Part shown: piece after piece, positions 13,381 to 25,000 of the stretch | Position numbering within the stretch: position 1 is the first letter of the stretch | How the letters are laid out: every line of letters starts with the position of its first letter | Assembly: GCA_958299035.1 (NCBI GenBank) | Contig: CATQJL010000316.1 | Coordinates: 40,412,025 to 40,476,024, forward strand | Direction of reading: 5' to 3' | DNA: 64,000 bases | Source of the DNA: Cylicocyclus nassatus | Taxonomy: Eukaryota > Nematoda > Chromadorea > Rhabditida > Strongylidae | Translations under genes and position numbers: made by a program | The notes under the pieces: model-generated | The model's input: only the letters and a program-made list of their open reading frames with translations | Databases searched by the model: none | What the model was told of the DNA's origin: nothing

Positions 13381-13960
13381 CTTCTGTGAATTCTAGCACA
13401 TTCAGCAGGGGTAAAAGCAATGCATCGCCAAATAATCCGAGTGCATCGAGCAGGAAATCTGAGATTTGAAGTCAACTCCTTCAAGTGGTCTCGGAGAAAC
13501 TTGCCTATAAGATAAGTGACTAAGAATTCGGGAAAGTCCTTGAGCCTTTTATCCTTTCCGTTCTTACCGGATTGTCGACATGCATATTCTTGAATGGCGC
13601 GGCTAGGATCGCATGCCTAATTATATGTACCTGCCGAACTTGGCTGCACAGGGTAGTATCTACTTACATTTTAAAAAAATAGAAATCCAAAAATCCAATT
13701 CAATCCCTTACTCGAATACCAAAACTGGTTTTTCTAAAACGTGAGAAAGTATAATTATAGCGCAACGTTACAGTTTCCGGCAAAATATCGAGAAACCCCG
13801 TCTCGATCAAGAAAGCAAAATATTCGAATCGAAAATAAGAAGAATCGGCTGAACATACCTTACAAAAAACCTGAGAATTGCAAAACGCAGTAGCAATACT
13901 TCCACAAAGTTCAGCAATAAGCAAACATCTTTTTCTTTTTTGACGAAGCATTGGTTTCAA
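13381..13960 (-). CDS. Small cysteine-rich gene, partial model
   Basis: Three minus-strand exons with good splice sites and matching phases: 13960-13859 (acceptor TTTTTCAG, donor AAG/GTATGT), 13616-13568 (acceptor AATTAG, donor GTAAGA) and 13504-13381 (acceptor TTATAG, donor GTAAAT). The first contains an ATG at 13951 followed by a basic stretch and a short hydrophobic run (CLLIAELCGSIATAF), possibly a signal sequence. Later parts read ACDPSRAIQEYACRQSG and FPARCTRIIWRCIAFTPAEC, giving nine cysteines in roughly 90 residues. Both plausible acceptors at the next exon give a stop within one or two codons, so the protein may end there. Upstream exons may exist. No family recognised. Confidence 0.45.
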
Positions 13961-14403
13961 CTGAAAAATGATATTCTATTGGGAAGCAACGTCGTGAATT
14001 GCATTAGAAATGCTGAAGAAACAAGGATCGATAAACGACAATAAAGACATACGTATAGAATACACGGTCTGAGAAAGACGGAGGAGCCGGCTACCGCTGA
14101 TGCATGGAAAATGAAAATGAGCGTAACCGCGGAATGAAAGCTTCTCTCCGATACCTGTTGGCACTTGTCAAGCACGTCCGGTTAAACCAAAACAACTCAC
14201 AAATTCGATCGATCTTGATACACGTCGATACAATCCCGATCAATTTGCCTGTGGAGTCGGGTCAACGCCAGGACAAAATTTTGTCCCGAAACAAAACGAA
14301 AGTGGGTAGATCTCCTTCGGTCGTAAACGGCGAATGCCTGAGCAGGAATGATATTCACGAAAGTCCCGACGAAATGGGCTTTTCGTGCGAATAAAATGGA
14401 TTT

Positions 14404-17125
14404 ATTTTCCACGTATTCTCATCTTGTAACCTGGGCATGTCGTATCGAATATGTGTAGTGCTGTTCTGCCAACCAGGTTGTTATGGTGGACCTTTATTGA
14501 CCTTACGTTTCGACAAATATCGTCTTCTTCGGAGGTCTGAAAGGGAATTGAAGTCAATTCATCTGTTAGTCTACATGACCAAACGCCTCATCAGACTTCC
14601 GCGTTTGAACCTCGTCGAGGCGCAACGTGCCGAAAAACATTCCAAAGTAGATCCACTAACCTCTAGTCCACCGTAGAGTCAGTAGTCCTCACGGAAGTGA
14701 CGGACATCACTGAGGTTCCTCAGTGTGCCAGGACTTTATATACTGTGCGGTTTTAGATCGCATAATGACATAAGAGGCAAGAGATCACTCGTTATTGTCA
14801 CGCGTTCATTTTTGTTGTTCATACCCGGAGATCCACGCCGCTTCTAGCATTTTTCGTGCCGATATCTCAACCTCTTGCGCTAAGATTGTACACTTCACTT
14901 CAAATTCGTTACCATTATGTGCCTCGATCTTATGTTTGCCTAAGGGAGATGACAGGTTTCCCCGCCTTTTGTTAGCCAGGTGTTCCTTCATTCTAACACT
15001 TGGAGTTCTTCCGGTTTCTCATATATACGTTGCGCCACAAATTAAGCACTCTAGTTGATAAACGATGCCTTCTTTTGCGCAGTCACCTAGTTTCCCGTGA
15101 GGGCATACGATACAATCGTCTGATATACATTCCATGTCATACAGTCTATTCCTGATCAACCGCTTTTTGATGTTACTACTAGGAATGTTGACCAGTACTA
15201 TCTCATTCTCTAGCTGTGCTCGTGCTATGCATCGGTTTACTGCCTTACTGAAACTATCGGAGACAAATGGCACGCAGAAAGGGATCCTGTTCTCATTATT
15301 ATCGCTTCGCACAAGACTACAGTCAGTGAATCGTCTAGATGTTCGGTTTCGGGGATGCGTAGATGTGTAGCCGTTGCTGCGAGCAATTCTGAGTGCTAGC
15401 TGTTGCGATTCAATCCGTTCGTTCTCGCCCGTACATACTTCTACAGCGGTTTTGTACATATTACGGATGATGGAATTTTTGACAGCTGTAGGATGCGCTG
15501 ACGTAGCGTGGACAAGTATGTTTTTGGAGCTTTCCTTTCGATACCATTTGATTCGTACAGCGCCGTCAGATAAATTTATCTGGGTGTTCAAAAAGGAAAA
15601 CCAACCACTGCGCGGGGTCTCTCGTGTAAGCTTAATGTATTGCGATTGCTCGTTCAAAATCCTAAAGCATTCATCCATCTCGGACTGTGTGGATGTGACG
15701 ATACAGCAGTCGTCGATGTAGCGGCAATACATTAACGGCAATCGTGCGAGTACTGGCTCCTCAATCTTGCTCATGTAACAGATCGCGAGAACTGGGGCGA
15801 GTCATTGACCATCGCAAGCCCTCTAGTCTGAGAATAATAATTCCCAGAGTACTTGAAGATGTTACAATTCAAACATTCCCTAATAAGGAGCAGTACGCAT
15901 TCTTTGCTTAAGCCAAAGGTTATCATGGTGGAGTAATATTTGTCTAACATCTCCGATAAAGCTTGTAGAGCAGCATTGTTTTGAACATTGGTGTACAATG
16001 ACGTTACGTCGAAAGACTCGACAATACTACCAGGTTCAAAATTTAAGCTCCGCAGCTGCTGTACAAATTGTTGAGTGTTAGACAAATGTGCAGGCACTTT
16101 GGCTAAAAGCTGGCTTACAATCTTGTTCAAAAACCAAGATAGTCGGCCAGTGGGTCCACTTACGCAGCTTATGATTGGGCGAATTTTATAGGATTGTGGT
16201 GACATTGACTGTAATTCGTTTGCCGCTAAGTTGTGAGTCTTGATTAAGTGGTAGAAAACTGGACATTTTGGATTATCTAGTTTTAGTCTGTTGATCAACT
16301 TGCTATCAAGTCCGACAGACTTTCCAACGCTTATCCAAACATTATTCAGCCTTCTGCACTGTGCCTTATATTCTTGTTTAGTAGCGGGTCGATAAATCGT
16401 ACTATCGGAAAGATGCACTCTAGCAATTTCTCGATCTAACGATTGGGGTATTACTACGAATTCTCGGCCTTTGTCACTTATAGATATTCGGACTGACTTT
16501 TCTTCTACCAATTCACGCAATTCTCTGAAACCCTGCCAATGCTCTCGTGTCAAGTTAGTTTGACGGATGTTTTTGTATCTATTCAGAATGTGCAGCATTT
16601 CGGTTGTAAGAATGCGGAAATTTGTTTCAACAGTTGGCGCTGGCTCGGATTCTCTATAAAAGGAACGAGGGAATGGTATACTTGGCAATAATTGTCCTGC
16701 CGTTGGCAACAATTGCTGGGTATTCTCTTGTCTAGCTTTCAATCTCAAAGATCGCGCAAATGGTATAAGTTACCCAGTATTTTCCGGCACATTATGGCAT
16801 TAACATTCTGCGAAGGTGAGAAGGAAGGGCCGAGATCAAGAAATTGAACTGCGCGTTCTGATAAATAAACGTTACCAACAACGGTGACTCTTGCATCAGC
16901 GTCATTCGGACCACATATGTCAGTAGAATGGTGGCTTTGAGGACAGCTTTTCTCATTATCTTCATGTTTTTCGCGCAGTGCTTCCAGGAGTTGGTTGAAC
17001 TTTCTGCAAAGCCTTGACTTAGCCTTAGATCGGATAGAGTTGCAAACTAGTCTCGATCCGCTCTCAATCCTCCTCCACTGATCTTCTGGTAGAAGACATT
17101 TACAGCTCATTTCCTTACAAGACAT
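14404..17125 (-). pseudogene. Penelope-like retroelement copy A, frameshifted
   Basis: Reads right to left. The N-terminal region (17125-16745) includes RVTVVGNVYLSERAVQFL and GPSFSPS. The reverse transcriptase (16748-15771) has SFDVTSLYTNV (catalytic Asp) and RGLAM. The next block (15774-15019) has YIDDCC, the YxDD box. A CIVC...C...CLIC cysteine cluster then leads into the GIY-YIG endonuclease ending near 14806. RT plus GIY-YIG defines Penelope-like elements. The copy is broken: a frame change near 16746, another near 15775-15800, and a stop (TGA at 15019-15021) exactly where copy B reads a glycine codon in the YIGETGR motif. The 3' flank carries the hammerhead-like end at 14499-14537. Confidence 0.85.
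14499..14537 (-). ncRNA. Hammerhead-ribozyme-like motif, Penelope copy A
   Basis: On the minus strand: helix I strand GACCT, core CCGAAGA, one extra A, helix II GACGA/TTGTC with a three-base loop, then GAAACGTA and the second helix I strand AGGTC. The arrangement matches the minimal hammerhead reported for Penelope-like elements (very short palindromic ACGT helix III), but the core has C where the consensus CUGANGA has U, so activity is doubtful. Confidence 0.55.
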
Positions 17126-17202
17126 TTCAATAATGTCGAATACAACACACGTTGTTTTTCTCTAATAGCTAAACTCAACAAAGAATAATAGATCTTCTTA
17201 AA

Positions 17203-17432
17203 GGGCCGGGCATACTTCACGCGATTTCAGTCGCGACGCGATTTGGCAATTCGCCAGAACTCTTCAGATGCAACATTAGCAAACTGCACATGCATGGTGT
17301 GTAAGACTTGAGTGGGTTGATAAAATACGCTATCTTCTGTACATTCAAATTGTGCTTATAATGAGTTACGGACAGTTGGAATATTGCCAAATCGCGTCGC
17401 GACTGAAATCGCGTGAAGTATGCCCGGCCCCT
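17203..17432. mobile_element. MITE with about 47-bp terminal inverted repeats
   Basis: The left end 'ggccgggcatacttcacgcg' continues through 'atttcagtcgcgacgcgatt'; the right end is the near-exact complement ending 'gtatgcccggcccc'. Total about 230 bp with no coding capacity. It lies between Penelope copies A and B. A diverged relative is at about 26462-26690. Confidence 0.75.
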
Positions 17433-17717
17433 AACACGTACATCATCTTCGCGTAAACAACAAGTGCTTTCTAATTTCTTCCTCGGAATGAAAGATGGTA
17501 GGATTTTCGCCTTCTTACATCGCTGAAGGAATAGAAGAGACTGGCGGACTGCAACCACCCGTTGGCGGAGCGATATTGCTTCGCGAACCAGAGAGTAGAA
17601 CTTCGGCGGTATATTGGTCAGTATTTTCCACGTATTCTCATTTTGTAACCTGGGGATGTCGTATCGAATATGTGTAGTGCTGTTCTGCCAACCAGGTTGT
17701 TATGGTGGACCTTTATT

Positions 17718-17756
17718 GACCTTACGTTTCGACAAATATCGTCTTCTTCGGAGGTC
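17718..17756 (-). ncRNA. Hammerhead-ribozyme-like motif, Penelope copy B
   Basis: Identical to the motif of copy A: GACCT helix, CCGAAGA core, helix II, GAAACGTA and AGGTC. The same U-to-C core difference is present, so the change predates the duplication or is typical of the family. Confidence 0.55.
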
Positions 17757-18276
17757 TGAAAGGGGATTGAAGTCAATTCATCTGTTAGTCTACACGACCA
17801 AACGCCCCATCAGACTTCCGCGTTTGAACGTCGTCGAGGCGCAACGTGCCGAAAAACATTCCAAAATAGATCCACTAACCTCTAGTCCACCGTAGAGTCA
17901 GTAGTCCTCACGGAAGTGACGGACATCACTGAGGTTCCTCAGTGTGCCAGGACTTTATATACTGTGCGGTTTTAGATTGCATAATGACATAAGAGGCAAG
18001 AGATCACTCGTTATTGTCACGCGTTCATTTTTGTTGTTCATACCCGGAGATCCACGCCGCCTCTAGCATTTTTCGTGCCGATATCTCAACCTCTTGCGCT
18101 AAGATTGTACACTTCACTTCAAATTCGTTACCATTATGTGCCTCGATCTTATGTTTGCCTAAGGGAGATGACAGGTTTCCCCGCCTTTTGTTAGCCAGGT
18201 GTTCCTTCATTCTAACACTTAGAGTTCTTCCGGTCTCTCCTATATACGTTGCGCCACAATTTAAGCACTCTAGTCC

Positions 18277-18447
18277 CACCCATATGTTGTTGCTTGATTT
18301 GCTGATCAAAAGATATCCGGTGTTTTTTGTTTTGTTTTGTGTTTACTACTTCATTTTCATTGCGGCTCTCCTTAGTATCCTCATGTTAGCTGTTTTGTTC
18401 GATTGATAGCACGCCGAAGTGCGTATGAATAAATAAATAAATAAATA
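18277..18447 (+). mobile_element. 5'-truncated CR1-like LINE tail inserted in Penelope copy B
   Basis: Absent from copy A at the equivalent place. It ends with 'gcacgccgaagtgcgtatga' followed by an AATA run. This is the same terminal arrangement (cacgcc..tgcgtat plus AAAT repeats) seen, in the opposite orientation, at the 3' end of the CR1-like LINE at 61710-63570. It is therefore read as a short, dead-on-arrival copy of a related LINE. Confidence 0.65.
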
Positions 18448-19115
18448 GTTGATAAACGATGCCTTCTTTTGCGCAGTCACCTAGTTTCCCGTGAGGGCAT
18501 ACGATACAATCGTCTGATATACATTCCATGTCATACATTCTATTCCTGATCAACCGCTTTTTGATGTTACTACTAGGAATGTTGACCAGTACTATCTCAT
18601 TCTCTAGCTGTGCTCGTGCTATGCATCGGTTTAACTGCCTTACTGAAACTATCGGAGACAAATGGCACGCAGAAAGGGATCCTGTTCTCATTATTATCGC
18701 TTCGCACAAGACTACAGTCAGTGAATCGTCTAGATGTTCGGTTTCGGGAATGCGTAGATGTGTAGCCGTTGCTGCGAGCAATTCTGAGTGCTAGCTGTTG
18801 CGATTCAATCCGTTCGTTCTCGCCCGTACATACTTCTACAGCGGTTTTGTACATATTACGGATGATGGAATTTTTGACAGCTGTAGGATGCGCTGACGTA
18901 GCGTGAACAAGTATGTTTTTGGAGCTTTCTAATGAATGAAATAGCTTTCTAATAAATCTAAAAAATGCTAGAGGCGGCGTGGATCTACACCGGAAATCCG
19001 GGTATGAACAACAAAAATGAACGCGTGACAATAACGAGTGATCTCTTGCCTCTTATGTCATTATGCGATCTAAAATCGCACAGTAATAAAGTCCTGGCAC
19101 ACTGAGACGGAAGTG

Positions 19116-19167
19116 ACGGAAGTGACGGACATCACTGAGGAACCTCAGTGATGTCCGTCACTTCCGT
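19116..19167. repeat. Perfect 52-bp palindrome
   Basis: The 25-nt left arm 'acggaagtgacggacatcac' plus 'tgagg' is followed by AA and its exact complement. In copies A and B only one arm exists, so the second arm was added in copy C. Confidence 0.8.
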
Positions 19168-19318
19168 GCGGACTACTGACTCCACGGTGGACTAGAGGTT
19201 AGTGGATCTATTTTGGATTGTTTTTCGGCACGTTGCCTCGACGAGGTTCAAACGCGGAAGTCTGATGAGGCGTTTGGTCGTGTAGACTAACAGATGAATT
19301 GACTTCAATCCCCTTTCA

Positions 19319-19357
19319 GACCTCCGAAGAAGACGATATTTGTCGAAACGTAAGGTC
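19319..19357 (+). ncRNA. Hammerhead-ribozyme-like motif, Penelope copy C
   Basis: Plus-strand version of the copy A/B motif, with the same CCGAAGA core, helix II and GAAACGTA. Likely inactive for the same reason. Confidence 0.5.
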
Positions 19358-20435
19358 AGTAAAGGTTCACCATAACAACCTGGTTGGCAGAAAGCACTAC
19401 ACATATTAAAAATGGATTTAGTCCATGTGGTGCGATAAGATATCGCATCCGCGGCATTCCATTTCATACAATGCTAGAGCTCCGATTAGATAGTAACACT
19501 TTCTAACATGCTCACTGTTCATGTCTTTGTCGAGCTACATGTTCTAACATGTAGTCGACATAGACATTGAGCAGGTTAGATGAACACTTCAACATGTTCA
19601 AACTACGTTTGTTGACACGTCACCGCTTTCTAGCGTCCTGAATCACTTCGCCTCACTTTTATTCGACGCCAATCGACATACAGCTCTCATCCGCTTTTCT
19701 GTTCTTAGCCATACTATTTCATGGACTCATCTTTGTTGTTATCTTCGGCTCTTGACCGCAAGGGCTGAACGTACATTGCGGGGACCGCCCAGTCAAACCC
19801 TGTACCTGTGGCGGTCCGAAAGGGTGGGGTTTGCGAAGGGGGGAGGGCATTTGAAAACTTGGAAATTGAATTTGGAGTTGAAAAAATTTCAGAAAAAATG
19901 GTTTGAAAATTTGAAAGCTGAATTTGAAAAATTTTTCGCCGCACCCTTCACCGGACGTAAACCCTACGACCGCCACTGCCCTGTACCGATACCAATCGCT
20001 GTAGTACATAGTTCAAACGCCGATTCGCGCACGCTCCGCAGTTTGCGGCCAACTTTGGTCGACACTAAAGATAACTTTATCATGTACAGAGTGCATATTC
20101 TATAAGATATCTCTATGACACCTAGATATTTCTATGTATCAGATATCTTTATGTACTAGGTTGAAAATGTGGCCTGTAAATTTCTATGAACTGAATCAAA
20201 AGGAAGTTATGATTTAGTCATTTTAATTAAGTTCACATACTTAAGCATCATTAGAAGAAGAAGCTTCTCTTTTTCATCCAATCATTTGACTAAGTAATTC
20301 GTATGATTATTAGATGGACATTTTGAGAGATTTGCAGGGTTTCAGATTTGATAGTGAATTTAAGGTCATAAAGGTTATTTTTCTGATTTTCAAACCATTA
20401 CAAAGCTGTTTAAAAAACGACTTTTTGGGGCTCGT

Positions 20436-21249
20436 TTATTACCCTAAATTGAGCTCAGGAACACATTCTTAGTAAACTGCGATCAAAAATGTGCAAAAAG
20501 GTTTAAATGGGCTTAGTCACAGCTCACCTTGCTGCTGGAAGTAAAATGGGCTTTCAAGTCCATTTGAAATGTAGGTTAATCTCATTTTGCCACATTTTTA
20601 ATAGACTTTTCGCATGACTCCTTCGCAAGCAAGAGCTCAGGTAGAGTTGAATCATTTTCATTACAGTGCCTTTCGTGGATATCATTCCTAGAGTGATAAT
20701 CACGAAAGTTCATAATGTGGAAAATGAACTTTCAAACCCCATTTTATTCGTTCGCGGTAGAAACTGGTCGGAATCTGCTTTCGCTAGCGTTATCCAAAAT
20801 CTTCCATCTCATCGCAATTACGAGGCGAAGGGTTGCGATGAAAATGATTCAACCATACCTGAGCTTTCGCTTGCGAAACAATCACGCGATAAGACCATTT
20901 ATATTGGGGCAAAATGGAATTTATAGGCGATTTCCATGCGTATAGTGGGCGTGGCCCTGCACACACTTGAACACGTTGAGAAACTTGTTATACCCCCATT
21001 CCAAAGCATTAGTTTTTGTGCTCTCTAGCTACCAGAAAACGGCCACGCTTATACGTTGGCAAACGTCGTCAAGCTTCTCCCGCTATTCTATGAAGAATGG
21101 ACGTTACCTCCATTTTAAATAAAGTTAAAAGACCAATTTACTCCCAGCAGCAAGGTGAGCCGGGACTAAGCCCATTTTTGACCTTTTTGTGTATTTTTAA
21201 TTGCGATTTTTTGAGAATGTGTTGCTTAGCCTATTTTGAGGTAATAAGA
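20436..21249. repeat. Nested foldback element
   Basis: The outer arms run from 'ttattaccctaaattgagct' through 'gggcttagtcacagctcacc', mirrored by 'ggtgagccgggactaagccc' through 'attttgaggtaataag'. Inside lies a second inverted pair: 'cgcaagcaagagctcaggta' near 20628 against 'tacctgagctttcgcttgcg' near 20876. No coding sequence is supported. Confidence 0.65.
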
Positions 21250-21770
21250 GAATGGAAAAAGTTTTATGTTTTTATGAAGTCTAAAATACAAGTTTCTTTC
21301 TAAATTCCACAAACGTTATAAAAATTATGGAAGAACATTAAATTCACCAAAATATTTGCTAACAAACTCAGATGCTTCCAATTATCAGGTCAGTGCGAAA
21401 ATTCCTATGTAAATCATAAAGTGTGTTAACTCTTCAAATCATCAACCAAAACGAAATTCATGATTTGTATTTAAAGATAAGAAAAGATTTGCGATTCAAT
21501 ATAATCACTCAGAAGCTATCTTTTGACTAGTCTCGTAGAACTAAACTTCAAAGCCGGTATTTCACACGCGTTTTTTAGTTTGGTCGCAAGGATTAGTGAA
21601 GTGCCCTTAGCTGGCAAGAAAAATTCTGTGAAAAATTTCTTACTAGCAATAGTTCATACATTCAACTACTTAGAGATATAAAATCGCGCCGCATGGGTTA
21701 GTCCATTTTATTCGCACGAGAAGCCCATTTCGCGGGAAATTTTGTGGATACATTCCAGAACAATAAGCTC

Positions 21771-21920
<150 letters not shown>

Positions 21921-22083
21921 AAAGTTTGGTTATAAAAATGAAAGTTTTTGAAAAGATTTTTTTGAAAAGTTAATTTAAATTTGGGACCCATTCTCGGGAG
22001 AGAGGGGGGAGGGGAGCCCCCTCGGACCGCCACTAACGCATACATATATATAGCCACTTAGCTTTATATATAAGATGATAAAT

Positions 22084-25000
22084 ATTAGTTTGGTGCAAAA
22101 GTTCTTTCGCACCAAGTTCAAAAATTCATAACTTTTTAAATTCTCAACGAATTTGTACGGCCAAAATTTTGGCTAAGAAAGGAACTCATGCTTTTTGCAC
22201 CTGTACCTGAATGTTCGTTAATGCTTACAAATGAAGGAGATAGAAGCTCAAAACCAAAATCACTCAAAATTTGAATTTTCCGTGTAAGGTCATAAAAATT
22301 CGGAAACTTGCAACAAAAATCGGAGCAGTCAGTATTGTAAAGTCTTTCACCAGCTCTTTCTAAGGTGCAAAGTTTGCGCTGATTGAGCGTCTCTATGAAA
22401 AGATATGATTTTCGAGCAAGCAATACAAAAGGGCGAATTTGATTTATTTTGGCATTTTTCAGGGATATCATAACTTCAATAGAGACGCTCAATCAACGCA
22501 AACTTTGCACCGTTAGAAAGGGCTAGTGAAAGAACCTATAATACTGACTGCTCCGATTTTTGTTGCAAGTTTCCGATTTTTTATGACCGACCCTACACGA
22601 AAAATTCAAAATTTGAGTGATTTTGGTTTTGAGCTTCTATCTCCTTCATTTTCATTATCTCCTTCCTCTCTTCTTCCTTACAACGCGAGGACGCTGGCAT
22701 CGGACGCATCTATCGAAGATCTCATGATGCAAGCAAGGAAGATTAAGTACGACGTCATCGGACTGACCGAGACAAGGAGGCACCACCCGCTGAACGCCAC
22801 ATTTGAGACTGGAGAAGAACTGTTCCTAGGAACATGCGACAGTCGAGGAGTAGGCGGAGTGGGAGTCCTTGTCAACACGAGTTTGGCCATGAACATCGAT
22901 TCGTTCGAACAACTTACAACTCGAATCGGACGTTTGCGAATATCAAGATGTGGATCAATCCCTGCCTTGACCGTCTTCACTGCGTACGCCCCAACATCCA
23001 GCTACGACGAGGACGAACTCGAGGAATTCCATATGGACTCGGAGAAGTTCTACAGAGAAGATCATACCTTCTACAGGATCATCGTCGGTGATTTCAACGC
23101 GAAGATCGGAACTAAAAGGTCGCCTGAGGAACTTCACATCGGAACCCATGGTTTGCAGTGGAACGAACAAGGGGAGAGACTGTCCGAGTTTATCATGACG
23201 ACGAGGACTATCCATGGAAACTCACAGTTCCAAAAGCCCTCTTCCCTACGCTGGACCTGGGAATCGCCCGGTGGAGAGTACCATAACGAGAATGACCACA
23301 TCATCGTCAACAGAAGGTACTGCCTGACGGACGTCGCTGTTGTTCCGAAGTTCTACACGGGATCAGACCATCGTCTCCTGCGCGCCAAATTCTACTTTCC
23401 GCGGAATGGAGAGAGAGCCGTCAAGTTCAGGAAACATCGTCCCATGAATACCACCAACTGGGATCTGTTTTCTTCGATATCCGGCTCATGGCGAGATACC
23501 GTGATGGACAACATCGACGAAGAATACGAATTTTTCGAACAACATCTCCACAATTGTGCAAAGGACGCTCAGACTTTAAGAAGTCGAGAAGGCGTCTCAC
23601 CGCGGAGACTTCAGAGCCGATATGCCAACGTGGACGCGCACGAGCCACAGGCAACTACCGACTGACGTCCGAGCTTGCGAAGCGATGCAGAGAAGCGATA
23701 AAAGAAGACCTTAAGGAGAGAAGAGTAGCAGTGATGGTTGACGCCGCGGAGGCTGGAAGAAGTATACGCAACGCCCGCCGAAGCTTCGTCAACTTCAAGA
23801 CAAAGATGACCGCACTTCGTCGTCCTGACGGAACCATAACTGCTTCCCGAAGATCAATGGAGAAGGTCATCCACGACTTCTACTCGGATCTTTTTGCGAG
23901 CCACGTCCACCTTCCACCATGCCATCTCAAGGAGGACGAGTATGTCGCACCGTCTGTTCTTCCTTCCGAGATTCGTCATGCTATCATGTCGATGAAAAAC
24001 CGTACAGCACCCGGTCCCAACAGGATTAAGCCAGAACATCTGAAGAATCTTTCGCCAGTTCTCATCAAGAGTTTGGCAAGGCTCTTCACGCGGTACCTGA
24101 CGGAAGGCAAGGTTCCAAGGCAATGGAAGACCAGCAAAACCGTGTTGCTGTACAAGAAGGGAGATCCCTGCGACATCGGCAATTACCGCCCTATCTGCTT
24201 GTTGTCTGTAGTCTACAAACTCTTTACGCGAGTCATTCTCGACAGGATCGGAAGAGAGTTGGACGAAGGACAACCATGCGAGCAAGCTGGGTTTCGAAGA
24301 GGATTCAGCACGATCGACCACATACACACGGTGTCAAGGCTCATTGAAGTGTCACGAGAGTATAAGATGCCGCTCTGTCTCATCTTCATCGACTTGAAGA
24401 AGGCCTTTGACTCGGTTGAGACTGAAGCCGTCATCGATGCCTTGAGCAATCAAGGTATTCCGACTCATTACATCAAGATAATTCGTGAGCTGTATAACAA
24501 CTTCACAACCACCATAACACCATTCTACAAGGACATCATCATTGACGTGAAGAGAGGCGTGCGACAAGGCGATACTATATTGCCGAAACTATTCAGTGCC
24601 GCTCTGGAGAACGTCATGCGTAAGTTGGAATGGGACAACATGGGAGTGAAAGTCGACGGCCGGCAGCTACACCACCTTCGCTTTGCTGATGACATCGTAT
24701 TGATAACACCAAGCATCACGTAGGCGGAACGAATGCTGGCCCAGTTTGACGAAGTGTGTGGAAAGATCGGTCTACGGCTGAATCTAACGAAGACGATGTT
24801 CATGTTCATGAGGAACGGAAGAGTGCCTGATGCTCCTTTCATGCTCAACGGGACGAACATCACCGAATGCTCAAGCTACACCTACCTAGGTCGTGAACTC
24901 AATATGATGAACGATCTAGCTCCGGAACTGAGCAGGAGGAAACGTGCAGCATGGGGAGCATATAAGACAATTGAGGACGTAGTGAAGAAGACCAAGAACA

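Larger units (their letters stand above)
17626..18930 (-). pseudogene. Penelope-like retroelement copy B, truncated and interrupted
   Basis: Repeats copy A almost base for base from its 3' end (17626) through the GIY-YIG endonuclease. The endonuclease here keeps the intact YIGETGR motif and reads openly from about 18276 down to 18025. At 18277 the match stops at a foreign insert of about 171 bp, then resumes at 18448 and continues through the end of the RT region to about 18930, where the copy is truncated. No RT catalytic part remains. Its hammerhead-like end is at 17718-17756. Confidence 0.8.
18966..19409 (+). pseudogene. Penelope-like element 3' fragment, inverted copy C
   Basis: Reverse complement of the 3' part of copies A and B: it begins in the last endonuclease codons (atgctagaggcggcgtggat) and ends at 'ctggttggcagaaagcacta'. 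It faces copy B across about 35 bp, making a large imperfect palindrome. It contains a small insertion after 'gtggatct' and an extra arm that forms the perfect palindrome at 19116-19167. Its hammerhead-like segment is at 19319-19357. Confidence 0.75.
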
